From Phascolomyces articulosus (Eukaryota; Mucoromycota; Mucoromycetes; Mucorales; Lichtheimiaceae), in assembly GCA_025677815.1 (NCBI GenBank), contig JAIXMP010000016.1, positions 248,001 through 312,000 of the forward strand: 64,000 nt of DNA, in the 5' to 3' direction. Made by a program: the position numbers and the translations under genes. This document shows positions 46,649 through 59,177 of the stretch, piece by piece. The notes beneath the pieces were generated by a model. It was given only the letters and a program-made list of their open reading frames with translations. It searched no databases and was not told the origin of the DNA. The stretch's first letter is position 1. Each line of letters starts with the position of its first letter.

Positions 46649-49200
46649 TCATTTTTTTAATCGAGGAAATAAAACAGGCTCTCTATTTTCACCTAATGGA
46701 GTTTCGCTTTGCTCTTGTTGGGGATATGCATCAAGAAGTGATCGCTTCTCTGAAGGAACACCCAATCGTGTTAATAACGTATTCATCTTAGAGGGTAATA
46801 CGGGTTGTAAAAGAATACCAGCAACACGACATGATTCAATAGCATGATAGATAACTTGATCAAGACGTTCCTTTTGAGATGGATCTTTTACTAAATCCCA
46901 TGGTTTATTGTCTTGGAAATTTTTGTTGGCCTAAAAAAATAACGACGATCCATCCATTAGTTTTGTTGGATGTAATGTTTATATATATGACATACATATG
47001 TTGGGGAGTACAACAAGGAAGAAAGAAAGCTTGTTTTAGAAGATAAAGGGTATGTGGTGATTATATTTACCTCGGCTAACATGTCAAAAACAGCAGAGAT
47101 ACCTTTACCAAATTCACGTGATTCAAAAGATTCATCGAAGATGCCTAGAACATCATAATAATAATCAATATAAACAAATCAGGCTAAAAAAAATTGTTGC
47201 TGTTGCTATTTACCTGGTAATTCTGCAAGTTTTGTGCGTAGGGTCTCATCGCGTGCATCCGAATTCTTTGGTGTAGCAGGAATGGTAGCATTCGGATTTA
47301 ATGAAGGAGCAGTACATCGATTCAAAAGATTGCCCAATTGACCAGCTAAATCCTTATAACGCTTAATAATATTTTCTTCAGAATAATCTATTAGAAAAGA
47401 GGAAAATCAGCTACGTGTATGTATACATGAAAAAAAAATTTTTTGTTTGTAATAATTGATTATAGTTTTATCGATTGTTTATTTATTTGTTATTATTATT
47501 AAATTCTTACCTCCATCATCTGCAAAACCACCATCTCGGACCAAATAGTAACGCACTGGATCTACACCATAAGTATTCATGACTTGAAAGGGATCGGCCA
47601 CATTCCCCCGACTTTTTGACATTTTCTGTTTCCCCATCGTCCAATGGGCATGAGCCAAAATTTGCTTGGGTAAAGGTAACTGTGCAGCCATCAAGAAAGC
47701 AGGCCAGTAAATGGCGTGAAACCGAACAATATCTTTTCCCACCACGTGTACATCGGCAGGCCACGCGTTTGTTATTTTGCTGTTTTGTGTACCCTCACCC
47801 TTGTTATTCTCTGTTGTGATCCATGGGTATCCGTTTACAGTCAGATAGTTTGTGAGCGCATCAAGCCAAACATAAATCGTGTGACCTGGATCGTTGGGTA
47901 CCGGAATACCCCAATCCAATCTGGATCGGAGCCGAGAGATCGAAAGATCGGCAAGGCCTTGTTTAATCCATTGAGTTACTTCATTTTTTCGATTACTAGG
48001 AACAATGGCTAAATATGAAGAAGAAGAAACGAATTAAGTATAGCGTTCATTTATATACAGAGAGAGATGATCGTGATGAGTCAATTTACCTGTAGGATTA
48101 TCATCAATCCATTTCAATAAGGGTTCTTCAAATGCTGATAATTTAAATTTATAATTTTCTTCTTCAGTCCACTCTACACGTTGACCAGATTCAGTGGCTA
48201 TCTATGAATTATATATTTGCTGTAAGTGGCTAGAATCATATTTAATTAAAATGATTCAAATGGAAATAGAATATATGACAAACCATGATTTTTTCACCCG
48301 TCTTTTCATCCACTGCTTCTTGAACTTGATTAGATGCATAAAATGCTTCATCTGACACTGCATACCATCCTTCATGTTTTCCTTTATAAATATATCCTTT
48401 CTTTTCCAATTCGGTCTATGTTGTTGTTTATATAATTAGAATGAATTGCCCTTATTATCTTGCATGCTTCTCTTCTTTCTTTCTCTCTATTTTGATGGAG
48501 ATACACATTGCATTCAAAAAATGTATATACCCAAAGTGCAGCCACAGCTTTAGCATGTCTTGGTTCTGTAGTTCTTATAAAAGAGGTATAACTGATATCA
48601 GCAGCATCTGATAATTCTTTAAAACTTTTGGACACTTGATTACAAAATTCAATAGGTGGCGCATTATTTTTGGCAGCTGCTTGTTGAATCTAATATGTCG
48701 TTATGGTGGTGTTGTCAGTGTTTCTTGTTCGTCAATGAAGAAGGAGATGATAATAAGGGGAGGGGTAATAAAAAAAAAAGGGTGCAAGCAGGAGGAAAAC
48801 GGATATATAAAACCTTACTTTTAAACCATGTTCATCGGTCCCGGTGCACAAGTATGCATCGGCACCTTTTAATGCATAGTACCTTTTCAGTGTATCCGCA
48901 ATTACGCTGGAATATAAGTGGCCGATATGCGGGACTATAGCAAGAAAATAAAGTGTTATTTGATATATTAAGTGAAATAGAAACTTTAATCACGTCTTGT
49001 ATCCAACCGCTATTATTATTATCACTATTATTAAAGTTTTACAAGCAAAGAATAAACAGTTGAAAATATATACCAGCATTCACGTAATAAATGGGTGTTG
49101 TAATAAAAGCAGTAGAATGCTTCATTCTACGTTGAATTCGTGTTCCATGTCCAAATAATAGAGTTGTCTTTCTAATGGTGAATCGAGAATGACTTGTCAT
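46649..49200 (-). CDS. MSM1: methionyl-tRNA synthetase, mitochondrial type
   Basis: Class I synthetase charging tRNA-Met; the short form without a zinc-knuckle insert or added domains suggests the organellar enzyme. Nine exons (minus): 49200-49074, 48934-48819, 48689-48531, 48415-48284, 48201-48090, 48008-47511, 47387-47214, 47144-47071, 46930-46649, giving 557 residues (yeast Msm1 575). The N-terminus is basic (SRFTIRKTTLLFGHGTRIQR), a mitochondrial presequence. TTPIYYVNAVPHIGHLYSSV contains the HIGH motif, split by intron 1. TGTDEHGLK, the GWYAVSDEAFY segment, YVWLDALTNYLT and the KMSKSRGNV signature follow in order. Most introns are 60-170 nt; the one at 48690-48818 contains a purine-rich block. 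Confidence 0.92.
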
Positions 49201-49612
49201 TTTTTATTATAATAAAATAAGAAAATATGACAAGGGGAATTTTATATGAAATAAAACAAACAGCTTATTTTCTAGGTCAAAGCAGGTTGCGATTGATACA
49301 CAAAAAAAAAGTTCTTTCCCCGTGCAAAAACGTTTTTTTTTTTGAGTTCCCGTCTGTGCAGGCAAGGTAGTCTAGTTAGTAAGAACTTTGTTAGTGGCAG
49401 TTGCTATGTGTTGTGTGTAAAGTTATATAGTGAAAAAAAAGGGTTTTCTTTTTTTCTTTTTCTTTCTTTTTCTCTACTCTTCTCTTGTCCTTTTTGCTAA
49501 ACACTCCATTTGGGCTGCTTTCCCTTTTCTTAATTTTTTTATTTCTTTATCAGCAAAAAAAAACCTTTTTCTTCTCTCTCTTATAAATATTATTATAAAT
49601 ATATAAAAAACC
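49201..49612. other. divergent promoter between MetRS and the RasGEF gene
   Basis: A 412-bp shared upstream region with long T runs (CT-rich 49440-49580) just before the RasGEF start. No gene seen. Confidence 0.55.
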
Positions 49613-52009
49613 ATGGCAACCACTGCCACAGGTGGTCTTCCACTCGTTCCGTTTTCTCCACTTGCTAAATCGACCCTAGTGTCCAAGAATGCATATGCCG
49701 AAGCGAATCAAAAGTTAACCGAAGCAAAACAAATGAACCCACAAGTATCGGTGGCGACATTAAGACGACTCATTGAAGATACGCGAGTAGAACAACGAAA
49801 AGTCGATACGTATCAACAGCAAATGAATTCCGTCCAAGCGGCCACCGCTTTTAATTGGGACCCGGACGTTTTAGCTCGACAAGTAGCTGCGATTGACTGT
49901 CAACTCTATGCCAAAGTGATTTTGAAAAAGAAATGGCTTTGTCAAATGGACAAGAAACAATCTAAATTGGTCCATCTCGTTGACTTTCATCGTTACCTTA
50001 CTCATAGTTTTGCTCATCAGCTTATCTATTGGTCGGAGCTTGCACAGAACACCAACAACAACGCATCAAGTAGTAGTAATAGTCATAGTTATTCGAACGT
50101 GATACCACCTGTACACCCAAAAGATAATTTGGTCAGTCATTTGGTCAAAGTAGCTTACCTTTTAGTCCACGTTTATCGTGATATGAATGGATTTGCAGCC
50201 ATTATGCGTGCTTTGATGTTACCCGAAGTACGTCGACTTCGTAAGTTATGGCAGACGTGTCCATCACGAACACGCGAAATGTACCGCGAACTCGCACAAA
50301 TCATGTCTCCGTCTAAAAATCATCAAGCGTATCACGATCTGATGCAACGCAAGATCGAATTGTTCCACCCCCACTCTTCCAATGGTTCCACCATTGCTGT
50401 CCCCTGGATTCAACCTCATCTCTCGGAAATCCAGTCCATCATGAAAGAATATACCGCTGGTGATCATGAAGAGAATTATTATTATTCTCGTGCTTCTCGT
50501 TTAGGTGAAAGTGTCTTGTCTGCACCAGGTGCTCGAAAATTGTCCATGGTTATTGCCGTTTTGGAACTTTGTCAAGTCAATTCAACCACGGAATCAGCCG
50601 ATTTGATTGAAGAACTTTCCAGTAAAAATTCAAGACGTATGTCATTCAAGCCAGTGCAATTGGATGGGCTACGATCGACTGTGATTCCACCACCTGATTT
50701 GAATAGGTTACTGCCAGGTGATGCCGTTGCGCATCACTGGTTGGTTTCGCGAGTTTATTTGACCAAGGATCAGTTGATCAGTGAGAGTATTGAAGTGGAA
50801 TCTTTGAAACCAGGCGAGACATTGGCATGTGATACCGAAATAGAGGAAGAGGAATTGTTGGAACGAGATATGGTCGATACTGATGCTGTATTAGGAGCTA
50901 TTCCCTCTAATTCACGACGTGCAAGCTTTACTTTGGATGATGATGAAGATGATGATAATAGTCACCATGGGGATCCCGTTGCCTTGGAAGCACCATCATC
51001 ATCCATTGTACCTGCATCTGTACCAAAATTAGAGCGACAACAACAAATGTTGCCAACATTGCCACAAGTCCCAATTACTCTGCCTGTAGAAGTATCTGAA
51101 CCCATTGAACAAAAACAACAAGAGGAAGAACAACAAAAACAATTCAAGACAGTGGATGAAGATCTTCAAAATATATGGGGCAGCCCAACTGAAGAAGAAA
51201 ATATCAAGACTTTAGATAAAGAGGGAGAAGGAGTATTACCTGCCAATGGTCATCATCATCATGATCAACACAAACGAGAAAAGAGTTTGACAAATCAATC
51301 GACCCAATCTGGATCCACGCATCAAGATTCATCTGCAACGAACCAAACCAAGAAATCACGATTATCTCCTACAGCACCAGAATTTGTTCCATCGCGTAAG
51401 CTATCTACTAGTGGTTTGACTGATTTTCCATCTTCAGTTGTAGTCTCACCAGCCTCCTCTATTCAAGATGTGCGGGAACTTCCTGCACCTATTGTAGAAG
51501 AAGAACAAGAACAACAAGAAAGTCGACAGGATCAAGTCGTTGTGGTTCAAGAAGACCAAGATGATCCAGAAGAAGAATGGCGTGGTTATTTGTATTATGA
51601 AAAGAATGGTGAAACGGAATCCGAAACATGGAGAGGGTATCCAAGTCCACCTTCGGAAAGTAATAATAACAGTGTCAAGGAAGAAGGAGGAGAAGGAGAA
51701 CGACGTACGTCGACATCACCGTCTGAAAGCTCTGAAGAATGGAAAGGTTACACAGCTGCCAGTGCAGAAGCTGATTGGCAAAGAGATATTGATCTTCAGG
51801 TACAGCATCGTGATTGGCAGGGGTATACATTGGAAACATTGAATGAGGATGAATTAGACTCAAGTACAATGATGGACGGTGAATTTGAAAAGTCTCGACA
51901 AGCAAGGCGTCAAGAAGATCCTATCGAAGCTTTCCGTCGACATCAAGAACATAAAAATAATAATAGTAATAATAATAATAATCGGTGGGCAAACAAACTT
52001 CATTCATGA
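49613..52009 (+). CDS. RasGEF (CDC25-homology) domain protein
   Basis: Intronless, 798 residues, starting at ACCATGGCA. A RasGEF-like catalytic domain spans about residues 78-290: DPDVLARQVAAIDCQLYAKV, then LVKVAYLLVHVYRDMNGFAA, IMRALMLPEVRRLRKLW and YRELAQIMSPSKNHQAYHDL, in the family order. It should promote GDP release from a Ras-type GTPase. The usual N-terminal REM module is not evident; a short coiled segment (TLRRLIEDTRVEQRKVDTYQ) stands there instead. The C-terminal half is disordered, rich in Glu, Gln and Ser. It ends with four W(R/K/Q)GY motifs (EEEWRGYLYY, SETWRGYPSP, EEWKGYTAA, RDWQGYTLE) over roughly residues 655-745. The gene is divergent from MetRS. Confidence 0.82.
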   Translation: MATTATGGLPLVPFSPLAKSTLVSKNAYAEANQKLTEAKQMNPQVSVATLRRLIEDTRVEQRKVDTYQQQMNSVQAATAFNWDPDVLARQVAAIDCQLYAKVILKKKWLCQMDKKQSKLVHLVDFHRYLTHSFAHQLIYWSELAQNTNNNASSSSNSHSYSNVIPPVHPKDNLVSHLVKVAYLLVHVYRDMNGFAAIMRALMLPEVRRLRKLWQTCPSRTREMYRELAQIMSPSKNHQAYHDLMQRKIELFHPHSSNGSTIAVPWIQPHLSEIQSIMKEYTAGDHEENYYYSRASRLGESVLSAPGARKLSMVIAVLELCQVNSTTESADLIEELSSKNSRRMSFKPVQLDGLRSTVIPPPDLNRLLPGDAVAHHWLVSRVYLTKDQLISESIEVESLKPGETLACDTEIEEEELLERDMVDTDAVLGAIPSNSRRASFTLDDDEDDDNSHHGDPVALEAPSSSIVPASVPKLERQQQMLPTLPQVPITLPVEVSEPIEQKQQEEEQQKQFKTVDEDLQNIWGSPTEEENIKTLDKEGEGVLPANGHHHHDQHKREKSLTNQSTQSGSTHQDSSATNQTKKSRLSPTAPEFVPSRKLSTSGLTDFPSSVVVSPASSIQDVRELPAPIVEEEQEQQESRQDQVVVVQEDQDDPEEEWRGYLYYEKNGETESETWRGYPSPPSESNNNSVKEEGGEGERRTSTSPSESSEEWKGYTAASAEADWQRDIDLQVQHRDWQGYTLETLNEDELDSSTMMDGEFEKSRQARRQEDPIEAFRRHQEHKNNNSNNNNNRWANKLHS

Positions 52010-52632
52010 ACGTAAAAATGCTTTTTTTTTCTTTTAAGCTTTTCTCCTCCCTCTCTTCCTCTTTCTTCCAAACAACACATATCAAACCACATATATCTAT
52101 ACATCTTTAAAAAAATTCAATCTATCCAACCACATCCCTAAAATATACACATCCAAATGTCCTTTTTTTCTCTCTTTTTTTTATATATCTACCCTATACC
52201 CATTCTTTTTCCCTTGTGATTGTGTATGTGATGATCATTCTTTTTTTTATTATAATTATTGACCTGTGTGCAAGTTGATATGCCTTGTAACAATGTTTTT
52301 TTTATTCATAATATTACAAAACATTCATACAGCATCACACACAAGTACTTTATATACATCCAATTTTTCTTTTCTTTCTACCCATCTTCTCTTTTATATA
52401 TATATATATATAAACAACACAAAAAACAAACCTTTTTCGCACTATTTAACTAATTTTCCCCATTTGACACATTTATTCCACCTTTTATTTTTTTTCTCTC
52501 TTTTTATTATTACGTGCGTTAAAGTATTATATATTTTTTTGACATCAATATATACTCTTTATATATAAATATAAATATAACGTTTTATTTTCATTTGATA
52601 TTATTACATTTATTACTATTATATATATACAT
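52010..52632. other. convergent spacer
   Basis: T- and C-rich 3' UTR of the RasGEF gene and the AT-rich 3' side of the TM7S3-like gene. No coding sequence seen. Confidence 0.55.
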
Positions 52633-53866
52633 TTATGGTACTTCTTTCTCATTAATATGTTTATTGACTTCATCAATCACCACATTCAATCCAAACCGTC
52701 TTCCTTTGTTAAAGAAAAGTTGAAATAGGGTAAAGAAAAAGCAAAGCTCAATCACACCAGCCAACATACCATATGTATCGGCATTGACAGAATAAGTGAG
52801 ATGATGATTAGGATAAAGCATTGCACGAGGACCCTTGACCAATCCTTTATGAACAATCGAATCGAGGCCAAGCATGAATAGATAGGCACCTAGGAATGAC
52901 GTTAAAAAACATACTGCAAAAAACTCTATAAAGAAAAGTGTAACCACAGCAGCAGTGCCAAAGCAAAAGATGGAAATGACATGTCGGAGTGCAATCGAAT
53001 CACCAAATACGAGATCATTCTTCCATGACAATGCAAATATTGTTATAACATAACCAACGAATCCTTTGTATATACAAAAAATATATGAAGAGAAGGAGGA
53101 ATAAGTTACAATGGTGATATTAATAATTAAATATAAAGAATAGATTATAGTGTTACTTACCTCCGAGTCCTAGGTACATGGTGGGAGTATAAAAGTATAT
53201 GGCAACTGCTGCAAAAAGTAAACCCGTACCATAACATACAAGGGAATATAAAAGAGCCTGATTTGAATAAACATATCCTGGCATAGAGTCTTCTCCTGCA
53301 ATGAGACAGATCCAGGCAATAGTAGCTGTCATAATATCATATGCTTAATTAGTATATACATGTATTCTCGTACACTGTACGTAGGATGGTCGATATTGTT
53401 TATATAAAAAATATACGTTACCTCCAATAATAAATCCAACGATTGCAATTGTAAGAGTAAAGATACGAAATCCAAAAGTCATCAAAAAAGTTCCCATAGC
53501 CATGAGAAAAGAAGCTAAAACAGCAATATGGGCAGGTATTTCGCTTGATCCATTGAATGGGTCCTCATAATCTATCATTATTATGATAGAGAAGAAATCA
53601 GTCACTTGAACATATATCCAGGTGTCTAACCTCTTGAAATATATTTATATATTATACAACTCACCATAACGATAATCATAATTACTCATATTATTTCTAA
53701 TGTGCTGACACATAGGATACTCAGGATCAGTTGGCTTACACAGATCCCTTGTTGTAGGTTGTATAGTTTGACAATCCAAAGCGTAGACCGTCGCCATAAT
53801 ATGACACATAAACAAGAATACCATTACATAATGACAATAATAAGAATAACATTGGTATTTTATCAT
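52633..53866 (-). CDS. TM7S3/TM198-like (DUF4203) multispan membrane protein
   Basis: Exons (minus): 53866-53665, 53571-53422, 53343-53161, 53063-52633, giving 321 residues. A signal peptide (MVFLFMCHIMATVYA within the first 30 residues) is followed by a lumenal loop with three cysteines (LDCQTIQ, DLCKPTD, MCQHIRN). Then come about seven hydrophobic spans, including HIAVLASFLMAMGTFLMTFG, LLFAAVAIYFYTPTMYLGLG and AVVTLFFIEFFAVCFLTSFL, with FGFRIFTLTIAIVGFIIGG between. This is the pattern of the TMEM198/TM7SF3 domain found in many fungal membrane proteins. The function in fungi is unknown. A later ATG inside the signal peptide is an alternative start. Confidence 0.75.
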
Positions 53867-54136
53867 GATGATAACTGAGTGGCCGTTTTTTGAAGAAAGA
53901 AAGAAAGAAAAAAGAAGAAAGGTTTTTATTCGATATAAATGTCAAATGTAATCTTTTGGGAATGGGTTATCAGGATATAGGTATTTATAAGGAAAGTTGG
54001 TAAGGAGAGGATTGGTTGCATAAAAAAATAGTCACATGGAAACCAAAATATATGCCAAATGACGCTTGCTCGTGTTTGGTGTTCTTTGTTTTATATTTCT
54101 TTGATACTAGATCCACACATAATAACAAATAACACA

Positions 54137-54858
54137 ATGTCAAAAGAGGAAATTAAACAAGAATTAGCAAAATATGAACCTAATGAGGAAGAACGAGCAG
54201 CTATCAAATCAGCCGTATTTAACTTTATTAATCTCGGTAAAAAAAGAAAATGTCAAAGAAAAAAAATATGGTTTATTATATATGAAATGACCCAAACTTT
54301 ATATATATATGCTCAATTGCGTTCCCCATTTTGTTTATTATAACAATCAACTATAGCAACGGCTGGTGCTGGCTCACTTGGTTTAGCAGGACATTTTTGG
54401 AGTAAGGATTTTATATATTTTTATAAAATAAAAGAGAGACCATGTTTGTATACTAGGTTTTTGACATAAAATTAAATTAGATAAATCGCGTGTTGCAAGT
54501 AAGCGTACAGGCATTCCAACTATCCGTAACTATCCAATTTTTGTTTTTTTTTGGGACAAGAGAATGGAATATACGTATCAAATACTAATCATGGATAGGG
54601 GGATGAAACTATATATTAGTTGGTTTTTTTACTGGATTAGCCTTAGGCGGTGCCTTAGGAATGGATAAAGGGATGCGAACATTAAGATCCAAATTACCAC
54701 ACGATTCGAAATTATTGGAGATTATTCGAGAAACAGATCAAATACGTCATGGATCCGTAGTTCCTTTAGAAGGAGCCCCTGTCGCCACCCATCCACAAGA
54801 AAGTAGTCATCCTGTGGATAAAATTGATGCCTTTGTTCCTGATGAAAAATCCACTTAA
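54137..54858 (+). CDS. small two-span membrane protein, unrecognised
   Basis: Four exons: 54137-54236, 54357-54401, 54481-54498, 54620-54858, giving 133 residues. The N-terminus is a charged helix (EEIKQELAKYEPNEEERAA). Two short Gly/Ala-rich hydrophobic stretches follow, ATAGAGSLGLAGHFW and IGFFTGLALGGALGM, joined by NKSRVA from an 18-nt exon. The tail is polar and ends VDKIDAFVPDEKST. The two small Gly-rich spans recall small inner-mitochondrial or ER proteins, but I cannot place it in a family. All junctions are GT..AG and the total is in frame. Confidence 0.65.
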
Positions 54859-55142
54859 AATGATGATATGTATATTCGTTTGTAAATATATTCTTTAACT
54901 ATGATTATATATTATGATGATTATATTTTTATTTTTGTTTATCAAATATGAAAATAATGGATATAGAATATGTGTGTTTGTGTGTATGTGATCTCTTTTT
55001 CGCTTACTCAATTACAAATACTAAAAAAAAATAGATAGAAAAAGAAAAAAAAACCCCCTGCATGAACAACAAATAAGAAAATAATAATGAAAGGTATATT
55101 CTAAAAATGGAGAAAAGAAAATGGAATAATGAAGAAAAGGGA

Positions 55143-58100
55143 TTATGGTTGTTGTTGTTGCTGAATATGTGATTCAGTATTATAAGCAAGTACACCCGTG
55201 ATCCAGCCTTTGGCATACTTGAATACTTTGGCCGATCCTTCCAATTTTGAATATCGAAGACCCATGACTTGATTCGAAGCAATAAATGCCTCAATAGTAA
55301 ATAGAACAGTACTTTCTTTTTCTTGTTCAGGATCTAAAGAAGAATCCGAGTTTGGCTGTTGTTGGTCCGACGATTGTCCTTGTCCTTGTTGAGAATGAGA
55401 GGGTTGTTGCTGTTGCTGTTGTTGGGAATGATGGTTTTGATGGTGAGACGAATAATGTTGAGTAGATGAATGTAATTGAAAAGATTGTGACCAAGGCATC
55501 ATGACTGTATCTTGTTGATGGGTAAATGGCATGGATAATCGTTTAAATGTTCGACTCCAACGATTAGTACTTGTACTATTATTACTCAACAAACTACTTC
55601 GTTGACCTGGTCCATCAACTGTTGCTGCAGTTGCAAAGGATGCATTTGTATATTGATCTTGTTGTTGCTGGGATCCATGCCCTTGTTGATCTTGAGAGGA
55701 TGAATGTTGATTATTCAACATAGGAGTCGAAGAACTAGCAGCTGTTTTTGTTTTATTTTTATCCCTTAATCCATGGAACCATGACCCACTTCCTTCATTA
55801 TTATTCCCATTATGCATCGTCATGACACACGTCAATCTTAATGGATTATCGTGACGATAAGTAATTCCCAACAATTCACACGCAGCACGTACAAGAATCA
55901 CCATATCACTTTCGGACCCTTGAATTTGATAATAGGTTAATTGATCCTTGGCCACCCTTTGATATAATTGTGATAAACTCAAAGTAGATGCTGTCTTTTT
56001 TAACTTTTGTTGCTGTTGTCCATTACCATGACTATTATTATGATTGTGGGGCATTTTGAGTTTACGTAATAACCGATGAAAAGGTGAATGGATTTCTGCA
56101 GAAGGCAAAGGCTGCAAATACGCTTGTTTTAACTGCGCCCTGACTTTTTTGATCAATTCCTTTTGCAAGACTTCTTGAGCCTGTACGACTTCGTCTCGTC
56201 TGGAATAAGGTGTATAGTGCATCGATCGGCTAGTGAAATAAATCGACGGATTGATCGGGTGATACAGAATGGTTTTCTTGACGTGACACCCGCGTTGTTT
56301 TTCTTCTTCCAAGTCTTTAAGGTACCGCTGTCGAGTCCGTTCACGATCCGATGTCAATGGGAAATAATCTCGGTCCGTATCCGCAAATAGGTCCGGTAAA
56401 CGTCCATCGTCATTTAACCAAGCATCTTCTTTTAATGCCAATCGAATCCCCAATCGTTTTCTTCGATCCACTGATAAACATTTACGAATGGTTTGTTGTA
56501 ATCCGGGACTAAACGTATCTGGCATTGGGTATTGTCCACTGATGACTAATTTTTTCAGCTGATCCGGATCTTTTTAATAATAATAATAGTCAATTTCATG
56601 GATTAATATAAATAAATAAAAATACGCCCACAATCAATGCCAAACAGACCCCAGCAACAATTTAATATATATATAAATTATATTATTTTGGTTAGTCGAG
56701 TTTTTTTTTTAATATCCATAATCCAAATCTAATAGAGCTGTATCAGATTTTTCTTAAATGTAATATCTCTTTCTCTCAAGTCTGGTCTGTGTAATCCCCC
56801 TTTTTGTTATATTAATCATTTATCAACTTACTACGAGCATGTGCAAAAGGTTCAAAACCAGCCGTCATACGAAATAGTGTCACACCTAAACACCAGCAAT
56901 CTACTTCAGGACCAGTATATCTTTGACCTGAAAAGATTTCAGGACTATAATATAACATAGAACCTAAAAATAAAAATAAATTAAAATATAGATCATATCC
57001 ATCGTGAAGACAAGGGGGGGAAGAGGATGTTTTGAATATATAGCTCCTTGAAACAGGAAAATAAATAAGTATATAGAGTATATATATTAATTACCACAGA
57101 GCGTTTTTAATCTTTGGTGCCCGAATCGATTCCCCAGTCCAAAATCAGCCAAACGAATTTGACCGTCTTTCATCAATAAAATATTGGGTGTCTAAATAGA
57201 TATATTTTTATTATTATCATTCTATTACCATTTTAAAGTAAAATGAAAATACCCCTCACCTTAATATCTCGATGAACAATCCATTTCCTATGACAATGAT
57301 CTACAGCGGAAACTACTTGACGAAAAATAGCCCGTGCTTCTGTTTCGGTTAAAGCCCCATGCCTAGATCGTTGTAAATGTTCATCCAAATTGACGCCAGG
57401 TACATACTCCATGACCAGATAAAGCGTTTCGGCAGTTTCATATGTTTCATATAGATGGATCACGTTTTTATGATCAATTAATTCCATCAAGGTCACTTCA
57501 CGTACCAATCGAGACATGACGCGATATTCATGTTCACGTTTATCAATGATCTTTTATATAGAATGGGAAAAAAAACAGGGAATAGGTAGAAATAGTAATT
57601 TCCTTATTGATTAGTGTATATATGTAAATTTCCCTTCCTATTTGTTGTGGTTGTTGTCATTTATGCATTTCTTGTAATAAAAAAAAATTGGGACCAATTT
57701 TTTCGTGTAATCCTTTTTTTCCTCCCCCAATTTTTGTTTCTTAAAAGAATAGATCGACCCGAGGTTTTACCACGAAAAAAAAAAAACCAACCAAGAAAAA
57801 AGGGGTGCGTGTAAAAAAAAAGAAAGGGGAGAAAAGTAAAAGACGATTGAGGAAAATATCTCTCACCTTAATAGCGAATCGTTCACCTGTAATATAATGT
57901 TCTGCCAACATGACAACACTGAATTTACCATGTCCGATCTGTTCTAAAAAGTTATAATTGCCAATACCATGAATTAGGGTATCTGTTGAAGGTGGGTATT
58001 TTTTCTTTTTGGAAGAGTGTGGCGGCGGCGGAGGTGGTGGTGGAGGGGGTGGTGTAGGAGGAGTTGGTGTAATAGGTCGACCATTATATTGACGAGGGTA

Positions 58101-58268
58101 CGATCGACGAGATGAAGCAATGGATCGTTGATCGTCTTCTCGTACTGGTGGTGACTGTGACGGTTGTAATGAATGCGATTGTTCCTGTTGTTGTTGTCTC
58201 GGTAAGAATTGGGACTGACGCCGACGTAACTTTGTTCGTAACTGATCGGCGACAGTCCGAAGTGGCAT
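55143..58268 (-). CDS. Ser/Thr protein kinase, CAMK/AMPK-like, with KA1-like C-terminus
   Basis: Exons (minus): 58268-57867, 57550-57260, 57191-57095, 56963-56832, 56569-55143, giving 782 residues. The N-terminal 100 residues are Gln/Arg-rich with a polyproline run. The kinase domain starts GIGNYNFLEQIGHGKFSVVM. The ATP-anchoring Lys is in GERFAIK at the end of exon 1. EVTLMELIDHKNVIHLYETY, the catalytic loop VHRDIKTPNILL, metal-binding ADFGLGN and the activation end GSMLYYSPEIF follow. SPE replaces the usual APE. VDCWCLGVTLFRMTAGFEPF completes the domain. The C-terminal half has poly-Gln/Ser linkers. The last 70 residues (ESTVLFTIEAFIASNQVMGL, then GSAKVFKYAKGWITGVL) resemble a KA1 membrane- or lipid-binding domain. 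The closest branch appears to be AMPK-related kinases; a specific orthologue is not claimed. Confidence 0.88.
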
Positions 58269-59177
58269 TGAGATTTTTTTTTACTATTGAAAGAAAAGGA
58301 AAAGAAAAAGAAAGAGAAAAGAAACAGAGGTTGGGTTCAATAAGTTCAAACAAGAGGTTGCTTTTTGGGGGAAAAAGAAAGAAAAAGGGCGTACAATAAT
58401 AACAATCAAGCGAACAACAACAACAATCGACTTAAAAGTTAATCCCGGCTTATACTTTTCTTCTAATTATCATCTTATCACTTCTGAGAGATATACTTTT
58501 TTTTCTCTTGCCTTACACGACTTTTATGAATCTTATATATATAAGAAGCTCTCATTCATGGCATTAGTGACCCACCACAACAAATTAAAAAAGCACCGAC
58601 TAGCTAACTATATAACACGAGGCACGACATTCGGAATGAATTCAAAAGCTATCCTGCCAAAAAAAAAAAAAAAAAAAATAATTAAAAAAAGAAACTTTTC
58701 ATTGTGCTATGAGTGTGTGTGCTTTTTTTTTTCTTTGTTTGAAAAGAAGGAATGGGGGGAAGGGAAGGGAAGGAAAGATGAACAAGAAGAAGAAACGATG
58801 GTTTTATATAAATATATTTAAAAATATATGAAAAAGAGAAAAAAAGATGTGTGTGATAATAAAAAGCTAATAATAAAACTAATAATAATAAAAAAAAAGT
58901 AGTTGAAATGAAAAAATATGTGTCAAAATGGGGATGGGTTTGTGTTTGTTGGAAATGAAAAAATATATAAAGAATATATAAATATATAAATATAAATATA
59001 TATACTAGAAGAAGAGATAGAAAGATTTTTTTTAAATGATACAAAAATAAGGTACGTAAAAGAAGTGTTTGTTTGGATATTATGTTGAATATGGAATTGG
59101 AATGAATAGATGAATAAGAATAAATGAATGGGATGGAGGTGAAATGATGATGATTATGATGATATAGGATTACTTGT
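58269..59177. other. kinase promoter and 3' flank of the ankyrin gene
   Basis: A-rich 5' leader of the kinase gene and AT-rich 3' region of the ankyrin gene, with an A16-18 run at 58661-58678. The 198-codon minus-strand frame at 58682-59278 is Phe/Tyr/His low-complexity and not accepted as a gene. Confidence 0.5.
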
